A DNA stretch of 64,000 nt, from positions 7,378,001 through 7,442,000 of the forward strand of contig OX419760.1 in NCBI GenBank assembly GCA_948567375.1. The letters run 5' to 3'. Positions 49,001-64,000 of the stretch are shown here, in pieces. The stretch's first letter is position 1, and every line of letters begins with the position of its first letter. The notes under the pieces were generated by a model. That model saw only the letters and a program-made list of their open reading frames with translations, did no database searches and was not told the DNA's origin. The DNA comes from Lunularia cruciata. Taxonomy: Eukaryota > Streptophyta > Marchantiopsida > Lunulariales > Lunulariaceae. The position numbers and the translations under genes are program-made.

Positions 49001-52000
49001 ATCTAACATTATATTGTTCCAAGAATTGGATCTATTAATGATTTTTTTTCTCAAATCTTATGGTGTATTCATTTTTCTAATTTGACTCTTAATCAAGCTC
49101 TATCAAGAAAATTTTTAATTCAATCGATGATAGATAGGATATGCAATAAATTAAATAATAATTAATTTAACACCATTACATTTAATAATATTCAAGACTA
49201 ATCCCCATTCAATATTGTGAAAAGCTATGTTTGGCATCCATAGGGAACCAAAGACAATCAAGTTACCTTTATAGCTAGGATTAAAAACAACAATTTGATC
49301 TATTACAAAATCCACACTTCATCTCTTACTCAAAAAGAAGCACACATCATTCCACAACTTGTTTGAATGCTCATAACTTTGGTATTCTTGAGCATTCACT
49401 CCTTCTAGGCTATGCAATTGACTCAAGGTTTCATGATGCAAGCTTGTAACATCAAGCACTTATAAAAGGAAGAAAATAGAAAATATATGTATTATGCTAG
49501 TTATAGTAAAATATTTGGGTGAAAATGAAACTACTATTTGTAGACCCTTTCCATTCTCTCTTGCACCAAACTCCTCTAGCTACCTCCTATCAAAAATACT
49601 CAATGTTGTAACCATAGGTTCTTACTACATTCAAAGGTGATTAAACCTACTTATAACTCCATGTACCATTGGATTTAGGATTTTATAGCTCAAAGATAGT
49701 TTAAACAAGATTTAGCTCCCTAGACCTATGATTTGTGCCTTTCAAATTGCTAGATTGACAAAATTCACAAAGTGATGCAACTTGTACTCTCAATTTGTCA
49801 TCCCATGGTATCCAATCATCAATGGTGTATTTTCTAAGAGCTAAGAATGTCAATCTTCTAATAATTTTGATTACTCTTCTCCTTAAGAAGTTACCTTGAG
49901 ACTATAAGCAATAGTCTACTCTACTTATTTCCCAAGCATAGAAATGTACAAATTTTCTATGAAGAATAGTCTCAACAATTACTCTACTCAATTCCAAGCA
50001 TAGAAATGTACAAATTTTCTATGACTAATAGTCCCAAAAATCTGCTCTACTAATTTCCAAGCATAGAAATGCACAAATTTCCTACAAAGAAGAATCTCAA
50101 TCAGAATAAACTATTGCACATATGTGAAAATAAAATTCTCATTTTGTTATCTTTGATTGAATGAATTAATACATGTCAAAAGCCCCAATCAATGATAAAT
50201 CCTTTAATAGTAAGATCTTGATAACAAAAATTCCCAAAATCTACAATAAATAAATCCAAACAAGAATGGTGAATTAAATAGGCCATGAGATTGATTGATC
50301 TATCTATTTTTAAAATAAATCAATCCAACCTCATTTTTCCTCCACAAAATATCACAACTCTTTGTAGAGTTGGGGTTTGTTATCTACTATACTATCATAA
50401 CCCCTACTCTCAACACCACCACCAACTAAATCCAAGCCCAAAAAAGCAAAGCAAGGTGTAATAATATGGAGTTAGCAAAAGAGTTAGTAGAATCAACTCT
50501 ATATAGCAAAAAGGAGGTAGAACTCTCATAAACTAAAAATGCTAAGAATTTTCTAAAAGCATATAGGAAGCTTCTTTGTAGAATATCCTAGAAGCATCTA
50601 GAAATTTTTTAGGTGAGAATCTAAGAACCTTCCAAGGATTGAATAACTTGTATGCCAAGTTGATGGCTAGCTTAGCTTCCACTCCAAGAAAGGCAACTTT
50701 GGGAAGGAACCTCCCTTGGAAGCTTCTTGAGAAATTTTTACCTAAGTGGCCTATAGATACCAAGGCAAAGCTCATGCTAGGCACTTGGAGTTTCACTCAA
50801 CTGAGAGTTTCAATGTGACCTTCCATTCTTCTATTTCTCTCCTTGGTCTTTTACATTGGTATCAAAGCATAAATGAGATAGATGTAATCTATAGAATACC
50901 AAATTAGTCTCTCCTAAACTATTGAGATTTTAGTATATATATGCTATAAAAGCACTATTTCTAATATTTCATCACTTTTTGCTTTGACCAAGTTTTTTGA
51001 ATGTAATCACCTTGTCTGATGAACCATTGATCCTTTTGATTGTAACTTATAGAGAGTGGTAGATGTGTTATATATATGTTTTAACATAGATAATTGAAAG
51101 TAGATAATGTGATAAAGTAGTAATCATGGTGATAATACCCAAATTTATCATTATTATACAATAATAGATTGAGAATCTTCCTTGATTGTTGGAAGAGAGA
51201 TTGTGATGGTCAACAAAAAAAAATTAGAGAGCAACATTTTAAGAGGGAGAAGATCAATTTCCAAAATCAAAGGTCTTTGAAGGCAAGAATCTACTAGAAG
51301 TAGTAGATAATTTTGTATTTGATTGTGAATGTTATTTTGAACTCACAAGTCTTGTAGATCAAAGACAAATCCTCTTGGTTCAAGTCAATCAGATGGAATG
51401 GCAAAAATATTATGGCAATTTTGGATGAGAAGACTCAATGGCAATTTTTTGATCCAATTTTGACATGAGAAGACTTCAAGAGTGCAATCATTGAGAGATT
51501 CCAAGCCGTTAATGTTGCATGAGTTGTATGGCAAGATTGAGATAGATTGGGTCTATGACAAGTTACATTTCTCAATTTCAAAAAACTATGACATTGATTC
51601 CAAATACACAAGAAGATGAAGCTTTGGATCAATTTGTAAGAGGCTTAAAATTGGCTACCAAATTAGAAGTAACCATACACAAACCCAAGCATGTAGAAGA
51701 AGCCATGTAGATGGTTGAGCACTTTGACTCCTTGGTTACCACAAATTGTCCTAACTTAGACCTCTATAGAACCTACAAACACAACAAGGATAAGTGGATG
51801 AGCCCGCACCAAAGGAAATTGATATTACCTAATAAAGACCACTTGGCATGGTAGATCAAGAGTTGCTACAACAAATTAGTGGTTGCTTTATTTGTCTTCA
51901 AATGGACATTGCACTATTGAATGTACACTTAGGAATGGAAAATCTCATCCAATTGCCCAAATGGACTTTGTGGAGCGCAATGATTAAAGAAACAAAGAGT

Positions 52001-55000
52001 CCAAGAGGAAACATCAAGCCACTTACTAGGAACCTATTTAGTTCTAATGGGATTGAAGTCTCAACTTGTGCAAATTTGATTCACTTGCAAGGTATGATAT
52101 CCAATTGTGGTTGTAGGATTTTGGGAATTATGAGAGTTGCATATCCATGGAATTAGCAAAAGAATTATGTATTCTTATCAAGCTAGTATTGCATAGCAAA
52201 TTGATGATGGTAGATGGTAAAAAGAGTTTTTCATTCCATACTTCACATCCTATTATATTCAAGATTGGGAAGAACTTCTCATAGTATATGAGATTTTTAG
52301 TAGTTCACCTCTACTACAATATCATTTTAGGTCTTTCTTGGCTTGAACATCATAAGGTTTAATTTGATTGGGTTTGAAAAAAAATTCAAGTACAACACCA
52401 AGGTAAGCAGTAATAATTGGGTTGTCTAGCACCTTTCAGTAGACATCTAAGAATAATTAGCCCCAAAATGTGAAGGTTGTCAATATAACAACTATAGAGC
52501 AAGCTTTGGAAGAAGATGTTCCTATTTTCTGGTGTGGATCAACCATATTGTGCAATGAGACTCTAATGAGTATTGGAAGACAATGGTTGATTAGATCATT
52601 CAGGAGTTTGTAGATGTGTTATGCATGATCTTCCAAAGAAGTTACACTCTAATTGAAGTATGCCTTTGAGATTGAGCTATTGCCAAGTAGTACTCTAGTT
52701 AGTAAACACAATCTATCGGCTCTCACTAAAGAGTTAGAGGAACTTTGAACAACACTAACCGAGTTGTTAGAGAAGGATTTCATATGACACCATACATCTC
52801 CTTGGGTAGCACCTGTAAAAGACCAAAACCAAGGAGATAAATAGGAGAATGGAAACTCACATTGGGACACTTGAATGAGGGAAAACTCCAAATGCCTAAC
52901 ATGAGCTTTGGCTTTGGTATTTATAGGTAGCATAAAAGGCCCTTGAGAAGCTTCTTAAGAAGCTTCCTCAAGCCACTTTCTTAGAGTGCAAGCCAAGTTA
53001 ACTAGGAAGCTTCTAAAGAAGCTTCCTTCTAGAAGCCGCTTACTTGGCGTGCAAGCTAAGCTAGTTGGAAGCTTCTAGAAGCTTCCTTCTAGAAGCTACT
53101 TACTTAAGGTGCAAGCTAAGCTAACCGGGAAGCTTCCCAAGAAGCTTCCTAGATACTTTTGGAATATTCTAGGCTAATTTGTCTTATGTGCTACTTCGTG
53201 AGCCTGACTGACTTTGTCGCTAAACTCCATATTGTTACATCACCAATACTCTTTTTACCAAAGAAAGATGGAGGCTTTTGATTTTATATTGACTATCATG
53301 ACCTAAATAAACAAAATTTTAAGAATACCCTTCATCTATCTAAGCCCAAGCAACTTGGATCCATATTCAAGTTTGGCTTTTGCACAAAAAATTCTTAAAC
53401 ACATGATGCTCCTTTATAATATCCACTAAAGCTTGAAATGAGAAAACATCCATCCTTGTGAATTGCCTAACACATTAGAATCAAATTTACAAATAATATT
53501 TTAGCACAAACTCAAAACTACAAGTTGATTAAATCCTATGTTGCATGAGGCAAGAAGTATGTGTGAAATTCTACCACCTAATAACAAATCTAATATGTTG
53601 TCCTCTTGGTCATCTTTACTCCAATTATTATTGTCCAATCAAAGCCTTTGTCAAGGTCCCTCATCATCTCATTTTTTATCCTTTTGATGCATTTCATGGT
53701 TTTGTGATGAAGCAACAAAAGAGTATTGGTGTGCATTACATGTGTAGGATATCTATTCACTACTCTCATATATAGAATTCCTTCTATTGATGAGAGTTGT
53801 GAGAGTTACTTCTATTCACTATCCAAGATCCAATCACTATGAGAGTGAGTTGTGAGAGTTTGTGAGTGAAAGTCACAAATATCTATTCTTTGAGAGCAAT
53901 TCACTAAGCTTGAAGTCTAAGCATTACTAAAGCAACTCAAGAGACTCAATTTCAAGCAATGAACTTCAAGCATGTTACTTTTTAATCAATGTTTGATTAT
54001 CTCAATTAAGAATTATGGAAAATACCTATAATTGTAAAAGCCTATGAATGAAGGTTTAGAATACACAAAAAAAAGTTTAGGTCAAATGACTGAATACCTA
54101 TAATATTTTTGTGTAACTTCAACCTAATTGCACATAAAATTTTTATGGATATTTATGAAACCCACAAAACTAAATTTGAAACCCTCTTTCTACACCTTGA
54201 CCTAAGCTTGTATATTATATTGATCCAAGATCTTAGACCATTATAACTAAATAAAATATCATAAATTATTATGTGATACTTGAGATGATGTATGAATTGG
54301 TTTTTTCACTGAAGATGAACCTCTAATAGTTATTAAGAATTGTATAGAATAATAGTTATTAAGAATGGTATAGAATGGACTAACAAGACTAGGAACAAAT
54401 TTCATGATATTCCTCCAAAACTAAAAAGATTATTCATTAGAAAACTCATATGAAAGGAAGATAATTATAAATGAAAGGATGATGAATGTGTGTTTATATG
54501 TATGTGATAATGTTTGGCCAAGAAGATAAGTGAAATCCTCCGAGGGTGCTCTTTCTATGCCTTACAAGGAAGCTAAAGCAATAATGAAAAGCCATGAGAA
54601 ATATTGTCCTATTCTATAAGAAGAAAACGAGTTATGTAGTTGGAATCTAAATCACACAAGCTCTTGGATTGATGAACAAAAAGATGAACTTTTATAACCA
54701 AAAAGTATTAATTTTTAGAGTACTTAAAGATATTAGATAACAACTAATCCTAAACTCAAAAGTTAAAAATAAAAATTTAAACTCATGAGAATAATATTCA
54801 TAATAGTATATCCTTATCTTTATTGAGTAATATAATTAAATAAAATTTCCTTAGATTATAAATAATAAAGAAACTAGTGAACTTATAAGCTCTTAATTTT
54901 TTCTTCAAGCAATATTTATGAATAAAATGAGATTAACACTAACTATAAATAAGTAATATTCACTCTTTTTTTACTTTAAAGGAATAACAATTCTATCTTA

Positions 55001-58000
55001 ATTTATCTTCTGTCTTAGTCAATGAATCTAACTGATCATAATTAATTTAGAATCTAATCAACATCTATAATAAATTAGAATTCATCTTCCATCTATTCAC
55101 AAAATCAAACTCTACACGCTAGTACAAATAATACAATGACTAATATTATGATTAAACTTCTCTCTTATGATATAATCCAATCACTAGTTTAGTGCTTTTA
55201 AGATTTTATAAGTTTTTCCTAATCATAACCAATATCTATTGTTGAAATATGATAGTCTTTTCCTATACCCAACTTATTACTCCTCCATCCCTCGGTCAAC
55301 ATCTTCTGAAAATTAAGCGTCAAATTTATTCATTAATGAAGCATCTTTCGTTCCTACTAAACCTCAAACTTCAGCGACGGGGCATGATGAGTTAACTCGA
55401 ACAGGAACCAGGGGTCGAGCTCAAAGGAAAATTGAGCTACAGCGTACCGAGAACATTGAACACGCCCCTCCTTCGTCTCCATCCCCCAGTGCGTTCAAAT
55501 ACATCGATCGTGATTCTTCAATTCTAGATTCCTGGATTATCTGCAACCAGAAATCGGTGGTTGCGATTTCAGGGAGGAAGGAAAAATGGTTTCACGTCGA
55601 TTTTCGCCGATATCATGGAATTTGAAGCAGGACCAGCGCAGAGCAGACCAGAAGAATGTGTACAGGATCTTTCATTTCCATATTGCCCTTGCATTAAACG
55701 GGAGGAGCGGACGATGCTTGAGTTTTGGTTTCGAGGATTAGGTTTAGAGAGGACTGCATAATTTCGGTTCAAAATTGCTCAGGGAAGGAGGAATGGCGGA
55801 ATTTGTCCTTAACTTTTTGCAATATGGAGCTCCGGCACAGCCAATTGCCGAGCTCGAATCCGAGCATACTGCACCTTTTCTACCTGCTCTTACGCTTGCG
55901 GCCGCCGACTCCCCCGTCTTGATACCGCATCTACTACCGTCTTTATATTCACACGCTCAAGTTCCTAGAGCTCTTGCGTATGCTGGTTTGGATTATGTTG
56001 AGATTGCGCAATCAGTCTTAGAGGCCGAGGCTTCTGGGAGTAACAATCATGTCCGATTTTCTCCTCTTCGAGAGGATGACGAGGAAGGGGATGACAGGAA
56101 GAAGCCGTGGAACTGGTATGTAAGTGAGGATGAAGATGATGATGCGGATGAATGTCACGCCTTCGAGGTCGCTGATGAGGTGTGTAACTTACTGTGTCAT
56201 GCACTGGGTTTTTGTTTATGAGAATGAGAGTGCTGCTCAATTGAGTTTCTGTAATTTCTGAAATTGAAACTTATTTAGGAAAGTCAAATCAGGCGGTCGA
56301 TGCTGCAATGAAAAGAGCTACTTTAACCACACTTAATTTTGCCTGTTGAGAACATTCCAGCATTAGGAGTTTAAGTAGCCGGTGTCTGGGCCATTAATGT
56401 CTTGCAGAAGGAGAGGGTGAAAATTGCAACTATCTCAGTTCGGCAAAGAGCTCTCCATTTTTCATTTACGGGCGTACCTCAGCTGCCAGAGATGGACGAA
56501 GGGAGTATCTGGTGCAATGAAGCATATTTATCAGAGCTGCTGTGCTTATTGCCTATTGCTGTCTCGCGGTGTCCAGAGCTGTTGACACCAGGTCTCCATC
56601 TTAGCCATCTCCCTGATCATTATATCTCCTTTCTCCTGGGAGCTTGCCATGATGGTATAACGTCAAGTGGCGATCTGAATGAAGAATCAGTTTTCATTTT
56701 GCTTTTATATCCCCAAACCACAGAGAACACGAGGTGCTTGCATCCGCTGACCCTAGGGCCTTAAATTTTGAATTGCACGGCATATTTATACCCATATCGC
56801 GTCAAGAATCAGTCGTCTTGGGTAAGCGTATTTCAGAGCAATTTGGAATGGCACGACCATACCATAACCCCATGTAGTTCACATTTTGGAACAGAGTCAA
56901 GGACATATGCGGATACCGGAGTTTATCAATGTCAAACACAATGTAATTATGTAGAGTTTTCATGTTCTCGAAGCTAAGTAACCTCTAACTTGTGCTGTTT
57001 GCTTGGCGCATGTGATCAGAGCAGTTGGTAAAAGGGCTGCTCACAGCAAGCAACGGCTGTGCTCTGCTCGTAACGACGTTTGCTAATAATCCCGCTGAGG
57101 CTGAAAGAGGAGCTCTTGCGCTGGCAAAAATTCTCGTTCGGCATAGCGATGGTAATGGCAACCAACCAGGGAGTCCTCATGCTTCTGAGTCCACATCGGG
57201 CGCGAAAACTGCCACGGGGCCAGGCGTGGTCCCTCTCTGTCGTCAGCACAGCGGCCCTCACACGCAGGATCAAATGCCATCATCTAGCTCTCCTCATTCT
57301 CAAATGGTCATCCAGACACTCACAAGTTTTTGTCTCGTCAGTCCGTCGTTTGCAGGCATCTGCAGGGATGCACTTGTGCACTATTGCACCCTACCAGAAA
57401 TGGCACTACAAATAACCATGGACGTTTTCCAGGATGAGCTTCAGTTCCTTTCAAAGCTGATATTTTCAAAAGAGAGAACCTTGCAGTGGATTCTCTCTGT
57501 CTTTGGATCGAATCAAAAGCATGCTGAAAGCCATCATGCTACTCCCCTTCCGTTATTACACGGTAAAGAGAAAGATGTTTCTGATTCCAAAAGCTCTTCC
57601 GCCATACAGTTAAGCGGAAAACGAGTTGCTCAGAAAATACGAGATTCTTTACTAGCAGATGCAAGATTGACATGGAAGAAGCAGGGATTGAGTGGACGGG
57701 TTCATGCCCATCTGAGATTGTACTGTGTTTTGATACGCACGGGCGATCTACAGCCAGCTCATGAAGAGGTAGATCTTGGCTCTCCATCCATACTGGTGTA
57801 TCTATGCCACTGTATGAGAGGTCTCATAATAGTGCCCTCGTCGGTTGCGTTGCTTCTTAACTTTGGAGTGGAGAGTTCAGAATTACGTCGGTGAAATTCA
57901 TTGAACTGATTGATTTACAGGCACACTAGTGTTAATTTCCTAACTTTTTGTCGATATATGTCTTTGTTTCTTGGGGCGTTTTAGTTTCAGCTGATTCATG

Positions 58001-61000
58001 TTCGCACTGATCACTGGACTGCCATAGACCATCATGGTTTGAGCTTCTGCATGCTCAAACAATGGAGAATTTTTTTTCTGTAAGCTATGAATACAAGACC
58101 AGACTTGCTAATGAACTGCAAGTAAATTAATTCTAGATGAATGTCGCTTTCAGGTTGAATTCTGGTTGAAGGTTCTTGGAGAGGCCAAGGATTTGCAAGG
58201 TGTTTCACATGATTGGATGGTCATCGTGAACGGAGATGATGATCAGCCCACAAAATTCGTTTCTGAGCGTACCCTGGAGCTGGGAATCTCTTTTGTATGT
58301 CTAGTACCTGGACTATCAGGGCCTGCAACCAAGGCACTCCTGCATAGTTGTATCGCAAACTTACTGCGAGCAGCCGTTGGCAATGCTCCATATTCAGCTT
58401 GTACTCCAGAGATTGAGCTTGCTGTGTGGGTAGCAGTGCAACTGTTGCAGCGTCGCTATCAAGAAATAGCCATGGTAAGATTATCCTTTCTTCTCGTACG
58501 TACCGTAAGAGATTGTGTGGGTAGGTCCTATTCACGTTTGCATGAGGTTGCTGAAATAGAAATAGTCTGGAGATCGCAACAGAGAGTCTGCAGAATATAC
58601 AAGGCTCTTTGGATCGAAGATTCTAATCTTCTTCTTGGAGCTGAGTAAAATCACCGCTGTAAATAATCTGAGGTGTTCCAAGCTTGCTTTGTCTACCAAA
58701 AATTTACCAGCTTGCATGCGGAGCTGCTCTACTGTATTTCGAGCGGGTTTAAAAGTTATTATAGGATATAGAAGTGTTGATACAGATGAGCAATCTTGAA
58801 GCTTTGTAATTAACTCTCAATCTGATACGTGAGCGGAATTTGCAGTTTGTAAGAGAAGCTCTGGGTGTGCATGTTACAGTGCACAACGCTTCCATGCGGG
58901 ATCTTGCGGATGCTGCTGGGGCTGCCAATGTTCTATCTGATCCTTACACTGCAGCAAGTGCTGCTGCGGCATTAAGGCCGAGGGGTCCAATTCCGTCTTC
59001 CAAGTAAAGTTGAAAGACTCTCTTCTTTCCCGGTGCACTTCTTTACTGGCCTCAGTGCTATGTCAGACTTCCCATGTTTCTAGATGCGAGCATAGGAATA
59101 ACTGTATGTGTATGTGCAGGAAGCGGCAATTATACGGATTGAAATGCCTTGAGCAGTTACTACAATCAGCCACTTTCGCCCGTTGTGCTGTGGACATTTC
59201 CGACTGTGTGATGCACTACATTTCCATTGCTGGAGAACCCATTCATCCTGTGAGTACATAGCTGAAATTTTTTTGTAGTCTGCAACAAGATTTTTGTAGT
59301 TCTTAATCATCTGCAATGGCGTATAGTAGATGCAGAGCTTAGATCTTCGGTTCTTCGGTTCTGTTCCAAGTGAGTATGGATCCCCTGTTCTCCGAACGGC
59401 TTCTGCTCTCATTACTCATACCTCAGATTTCCTAATATCCTGTTGTGTTATACTGTTACGCCTCGATACGTCCCAAAAAACAACCATCCACTCTGCTCCC
59501 ACATTGCTCCACTCCTCCAGTCCTCAGCTAATTCCCTCCCTATTAGTTTTCACTCGCTCTCTACCTGCTTCATGGTTCATACTTGACTTTCGATCTCCAG
59601 TGTTCCTGCCCGACCCCAGACTATAAACTATTTTCTCTGTTCACGCTGTGCGAATAGGTGGTCAATTGCCCAATGTATTATTTTTCTCGATTTCCGTTGC
59701 ATAGCTGTTATCGAATACATGTTGCGTACTAGTTTTTGATATATATATAGAACGGCTTCTGCTCTCATATACTTAAAAAAGAATTACTTAAAATTTTTTT
59801 TCCATGCTTATCATGGGCTTTGTATCTATAGAGACTTAAGAACATCCCTGCTTTCTGCCTCGGCGGGGAGCTCGAGTTCGAGCCCACCAGTAGTTTTTCC
59901 CGGAGGCCTGTATACCATACCATACTGTTGTTTGGGAGTCCTACTTGACTTCTGAATTCATATATATACTGTATATATACTATGGCCGCCTTCTGCTCCC
60001 CCTTTGCTGTTTAGCGTCTCAGGACTCAAGCGTCCATGGCGCTTGTTGTGATATACTTTATATCCTGTCCTTTTTCGCTTCGCTCTCTTTACCCTGTTAC
60101 ACTTCGACAGGTTTCTGCAGCCACACCATCCTATAGCTCTCGAATTGTTCCACTCCTCCATTGCCCAGCTAATTCCCTCCCTATTATTTTTCCTTCGCTC
60201 TTTGCCTGATTCATGGGACCTCTTGTGTATACAGTGTTCCTACCCGACTCCAGCCCAAGTTTTTTATTTTTATCGTTCATGCACTGCTTACTGGCAGTCT
60301 TTTACATAGTGTTACCTATTTCTCGCAGTTGTTTGCATAGAGTTCTCAATTTCATGGTGGTTTACTAGTCTGTTAGCCATATGTTTTTCTCAACTTGTTT
60401 CAATTATGGCTTTGCTTCAAGTTACATTCGATGCATTCTACCTTATGGATTTCTCACTATTCTAGCATTGTGAATCATGTACATCTTCTTGCCTACCGAT
60501 CATTTGCACTTCATGAGTTCTGGATAACCCGTTCCCAGAATGGCATCTGTTCTCGTATACCTATATATACTGCTCTCATATACCAATATATACTGTATAC
60601 TTCACCTTCACCTTAATTCACTTCACCTCTGCTTTTCCCGTTGACTCATCCCCTTCCCGTGCAGCGCTGAAGTTATCTTGCTCCACTCATCTTGCTCCAC
60701 TCTCGTATCACTCACAAACCTCTGCTTGACTCTTTCTCAATGTTGTTTCCTGAACTTTCTCTCTACTAATGAATGTTTGTGATTTCAGGGATCCATCAGG
60801 TATGTCTCGATTTCTTCCCTCATCTTACTCATGTGGATTCTTTTCTTTCTGGACTCATACTCATTATGCGGCTAAGACTCCAGTGCTTACGTATGTACCT
60901 GCACTTTTGCTTGCCCTTGCTTTCCACACTTCCACTTCTGTTCTTATTGACATTCCCACTCCTTTTGAGTGGCACTTTAGGGGAGCAACCAAGTTTGCCT

Positions 61001-64000
61001 TGGCACTCATGAGTTTTTGTGCAGAAACTTGGTACGAGGGGTACTGACAATTGGTCAGCTACTTCGGCACTGCATGAGGCACTGATGAAGTCGCAGGTGT
61101 TTTCGTGGAGGTTTATAATGGCCGCCTTCTGCTTCCCTTAGCTGTTTAGTGTCTCAGGACTCCAGTGTCCATAGCGCTGGTTGTGATATACTCTATATCC
61201 TGTCCTCCTACGCCTCGCTCTCGTTACCCTTTAACACTTCGACCCGTTTCTGCAGCCACATCATCCGAGAACTCTTGTTTTGTTCCACTCCTCCATTCCC
61301 CAGCTAATTCCCTCCCTAGTATTTTCCCCTGCGATCTTTGACTGCTTCCTGCTTCGCCCTCTCGTGTCTACAGTGTTCCTACCCATCTCCAGCCGTACGC
61401 CATTGGTTATTCTCAGTTTGTTTCAATTATGCTTTTGCTGCAGGTTACATTCAATGCATTCTACCTTAGGGATTTCACACAACTCTAGCATTGTGATTCA
61501 TGTACATATTGCTTATCGATCATTTGCACTTCATGAGTTCTGGATAACCCGTTCCCAGAACGGCTTCTGTTCTCATATACCAATATACCTATCTATATGT
61601 ATATTGCTCTCATGAGTTTTTGAGCAGAAACTCGGTATGAGTGGTATTGACAATTTCTCAGCTACTTCGGCACTGCTTGAGGCACTGATGAAGTCGCCGG
61701 TGTTTTCATGAAGGTTTACTATGGCCGCCTTCTGCTTCCCTTTGCTGTTTAGCGTCTCAGGCCTCAAGCGTCCATAGTGCTTGTTGCGATATACTTTATA
61801 TCCTTTTTCGCTTCGCACTTGTTACCCTGTTACACTTTGACAGGTTTCTGCAGCCACACCATCCTATAGCACTCGCATTGTTCCACTCCTCCATTCCCCA
61901 GCTAATTCCCTCCCTATTATTTTGTCCTTCGCTCTTTGCCTGATTCATGGGACCTCTTGTATATACAGTGTTCCTACCCGATTCCAGCCCACGTTTTTTA
62001 CTTTTATCATTCACGCACTGCTTACTGGCAGTCTTTTACATAGTGTTACCTATTTCTCACAGTCGTTTGCATAGAGTTCTTGATTTCACGGTGGTTTACT
62101 AGTCTGTTAGCCATATGTTATTCTCAATTTGTTTCAATTATGCCTTTGCTTCAAGTTACATTCGTTGCATTCTACCTTATGGATTTCTCACTATTCTAGC
62201 ATTGTGAATCATGTACATCTTCTTGCCTACCGATCATTTGCACTTCATGAGTTCTGGATAACCCGTTCCCAGAACGGCTTCTGTTCTCGTATACCTATAT
62301 CTATTGCTCTCATATATATTCTGCTCTCATGTACCTATATATTGACGCTTCGCTCCTTCTCAGCCTAGAGACCATCCACTCTCGTCCCCTTCGCACCAAC
62401 TCACTCTTGTTGTTTTGTTTCATGGTTCCTATACATGTTTTCTGTTCAGTTTGCCAATCGCAGTTCTCTGATTGGTTTAGTTTTGACTCGTGGGTCTTCA
62501 ATTACAGCTTGTCTATTTCGCTACATGCTTTACTTAGCGCTGATCGATTACATGATGCATATCTGTTCTCTACTGCTGTTGATCAGTATATAGTGATATT
62601 TCGTTCGTGCTTAACCTTACATTTAATCTGTTAGATTCTTTACCTTCTCGTTCATTTCTCATCTCGATATATCATGTTTATAGGTTATGTTGTTATTTTT
62701 TCATACCCGAAATCACGGGTTTGGTTTCAATCAATTCAGTTCTCCATTCATTCAGTTTGGTTTTCAATTGTTTCACATTCGCTTATTTCGAGATTTCTTG
62801 ATATTATATGATTCTTCGTTTCCTCAGAACACATTGCTACACGGTTTCTCTACATGTAGCTATATGTGAGCGTTACTTGACAATACATGCTTTTTATGAT
62901 CTAGATTTCATCTATTTTTCGCATGTTTCTTAGTCAGTTCTGCTTTCATTTTATAGCCATTTCATCGACATTTCATTTACATTTAATGCGTTCTGGATCC
63001 CCCGTTTTTCGAACGGCTTCTGCTCTCATGTCTGAATATATATTTATCTTGTTCTTGATATGTTGCGATTATGCCTCTGCTTCAGGTTACATTTGCTGCT
63101 GTCTACTGTAGGGATTCATCACTATTCTCGTATTGAGCATATCTTGGTTACCTTTCATATGCACTTAATTAGTTCTAGATCACCCGTTCCTAGAACGGCT
63201 TCTGCTCTCATCTACCAATACCTCAGATGTAGGCTCAAATGCGATTCTCATATACTGATGTAATTTGTATAGGCGCTTCCCCCAATCATTCAAGGGTTCA
63301 CCGAATTATCATCGGCACCTCGCGCGAAGGTTGGCCTGCCACGATTTCGGATGCGACCCTTTTCCCGGGCCTCATTGGTTGCTGCCTTGGCTCCCGGACT
63401 CGCAATCTTAAGAGATCAGCAATTCGTTACACGATTGCCACTAGCTGGGAAGAGTTTGGGAAGACTGAGGAGCGGAGATTCATTTGAAAAGGGAGCGATG
63501 AAATATGAAGTTCGATCTTCTCTGGCAACAACTGCACTTGCCACTTACTATATTCTCCTCAGAGAATCAATTGCAAGGAGCATGGGAGTTGGCGGTGGTT
63601 CTAGTCACGAGGGGTTGTCTTCTGAAAGCGATAACAGTGACGATGGTGGATGGTGGCTGGATCTCCTTCATGGACTACCCTTGCGGGAGCTTCTTGTTTA
63701 CATGGAAACCAACTGGCCCGCTTACGAAAATTTGTTTCCACAGGTGATCCACCAGTGCAAGGGCTGTAATGTCTTTCATATTAGAGCTTATACGGTTGTT
63801 TATACTTTGTCATAAAAAACTGAGACTTTTACGTTTGAATCCTTACTGAGGCTTTTACAGTCCGGAACCTCTGAACTTTTAGATTGATTGTACGGCGGAT
63901 AACAACCCATCAGTTTCGCTTAATGTGTGGGATTGGTCGACTCTTGTCACAAGTCTTAGATTCAGTGAACATTACATTACGTTTTTGATAGCAATTTTGT

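Overview
The window reads as nuclear DNA of a land plant with a large genome full of LTR retrotransposons. The evidence is one spliced, plant-like housekeeping gene with GT-AG introns at the right edge, preceded by about 55 kb of nested and decayed Ty3/Gypsy-type elements. Nothing prokaryotic, organellar or RNA-gene-like was seen. The clade cannot be fixed. A cytosine-methyltransferase-bearing Ty3 lineage (known to me from streptophyte algae), 3.8 kb LTRs and a 4 kb intron fit a bryophyte, lycophyte, fern or gymnosperm better than a compact angiosperm.

Left part (1-10.7 kb): pyrimidine-rich degenerate repeats are followed by a heavily mutated, plus-strand Ty3 element (about 2.48-7.86 kb). Its decayed reading frames run protease, C5 cytosine DNA methyltransferase, reverse transcriptase, RNase H and integrase. 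Next come a TA microsatellite and a solo LTR with a perfect 5-bp target duplication. A PHD-finger remnant with an LTR-like end at 24.5-25.7 kb looks like the 3' end of the same type of element.

Centre (10.7-42.7 kb): a 13.8 kb minus-strand element has 3.8 kb LTRs, each carrying a decayed reading frame with a coiled-coil region. A second, diverged copy of such an LTR (25.8-42.7 kb) is split by a 13.5 kb chromovirus (26602-40057), which is itself split inside its integrase by a very young Ty3 element (28293-36116) with apparently identical LTRs. The chromovirus LTRs carry contiguous GAA/TTC arrays matching the heat-shock-factor site, placed upstream of a TATA box.

Right of centre (42.7-55.3 kb): LTR fragments, two more solo LTRs (one internally rearranged), a truncated plus-strand chromovirus broken by a solo LTR of its own family, and AT-rich DNA without recognisable genes.

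Right edge (55.8 kb to the end): the 5' two-thirds of a gene that I recognise as Integrator complex subunit 2. Eight exons join in frame to give about 860 codons before the window ends. Intron 6 (4 kb) is swollen by locally amplified repeats that include a twice-present 72-nt exon-like cassette.
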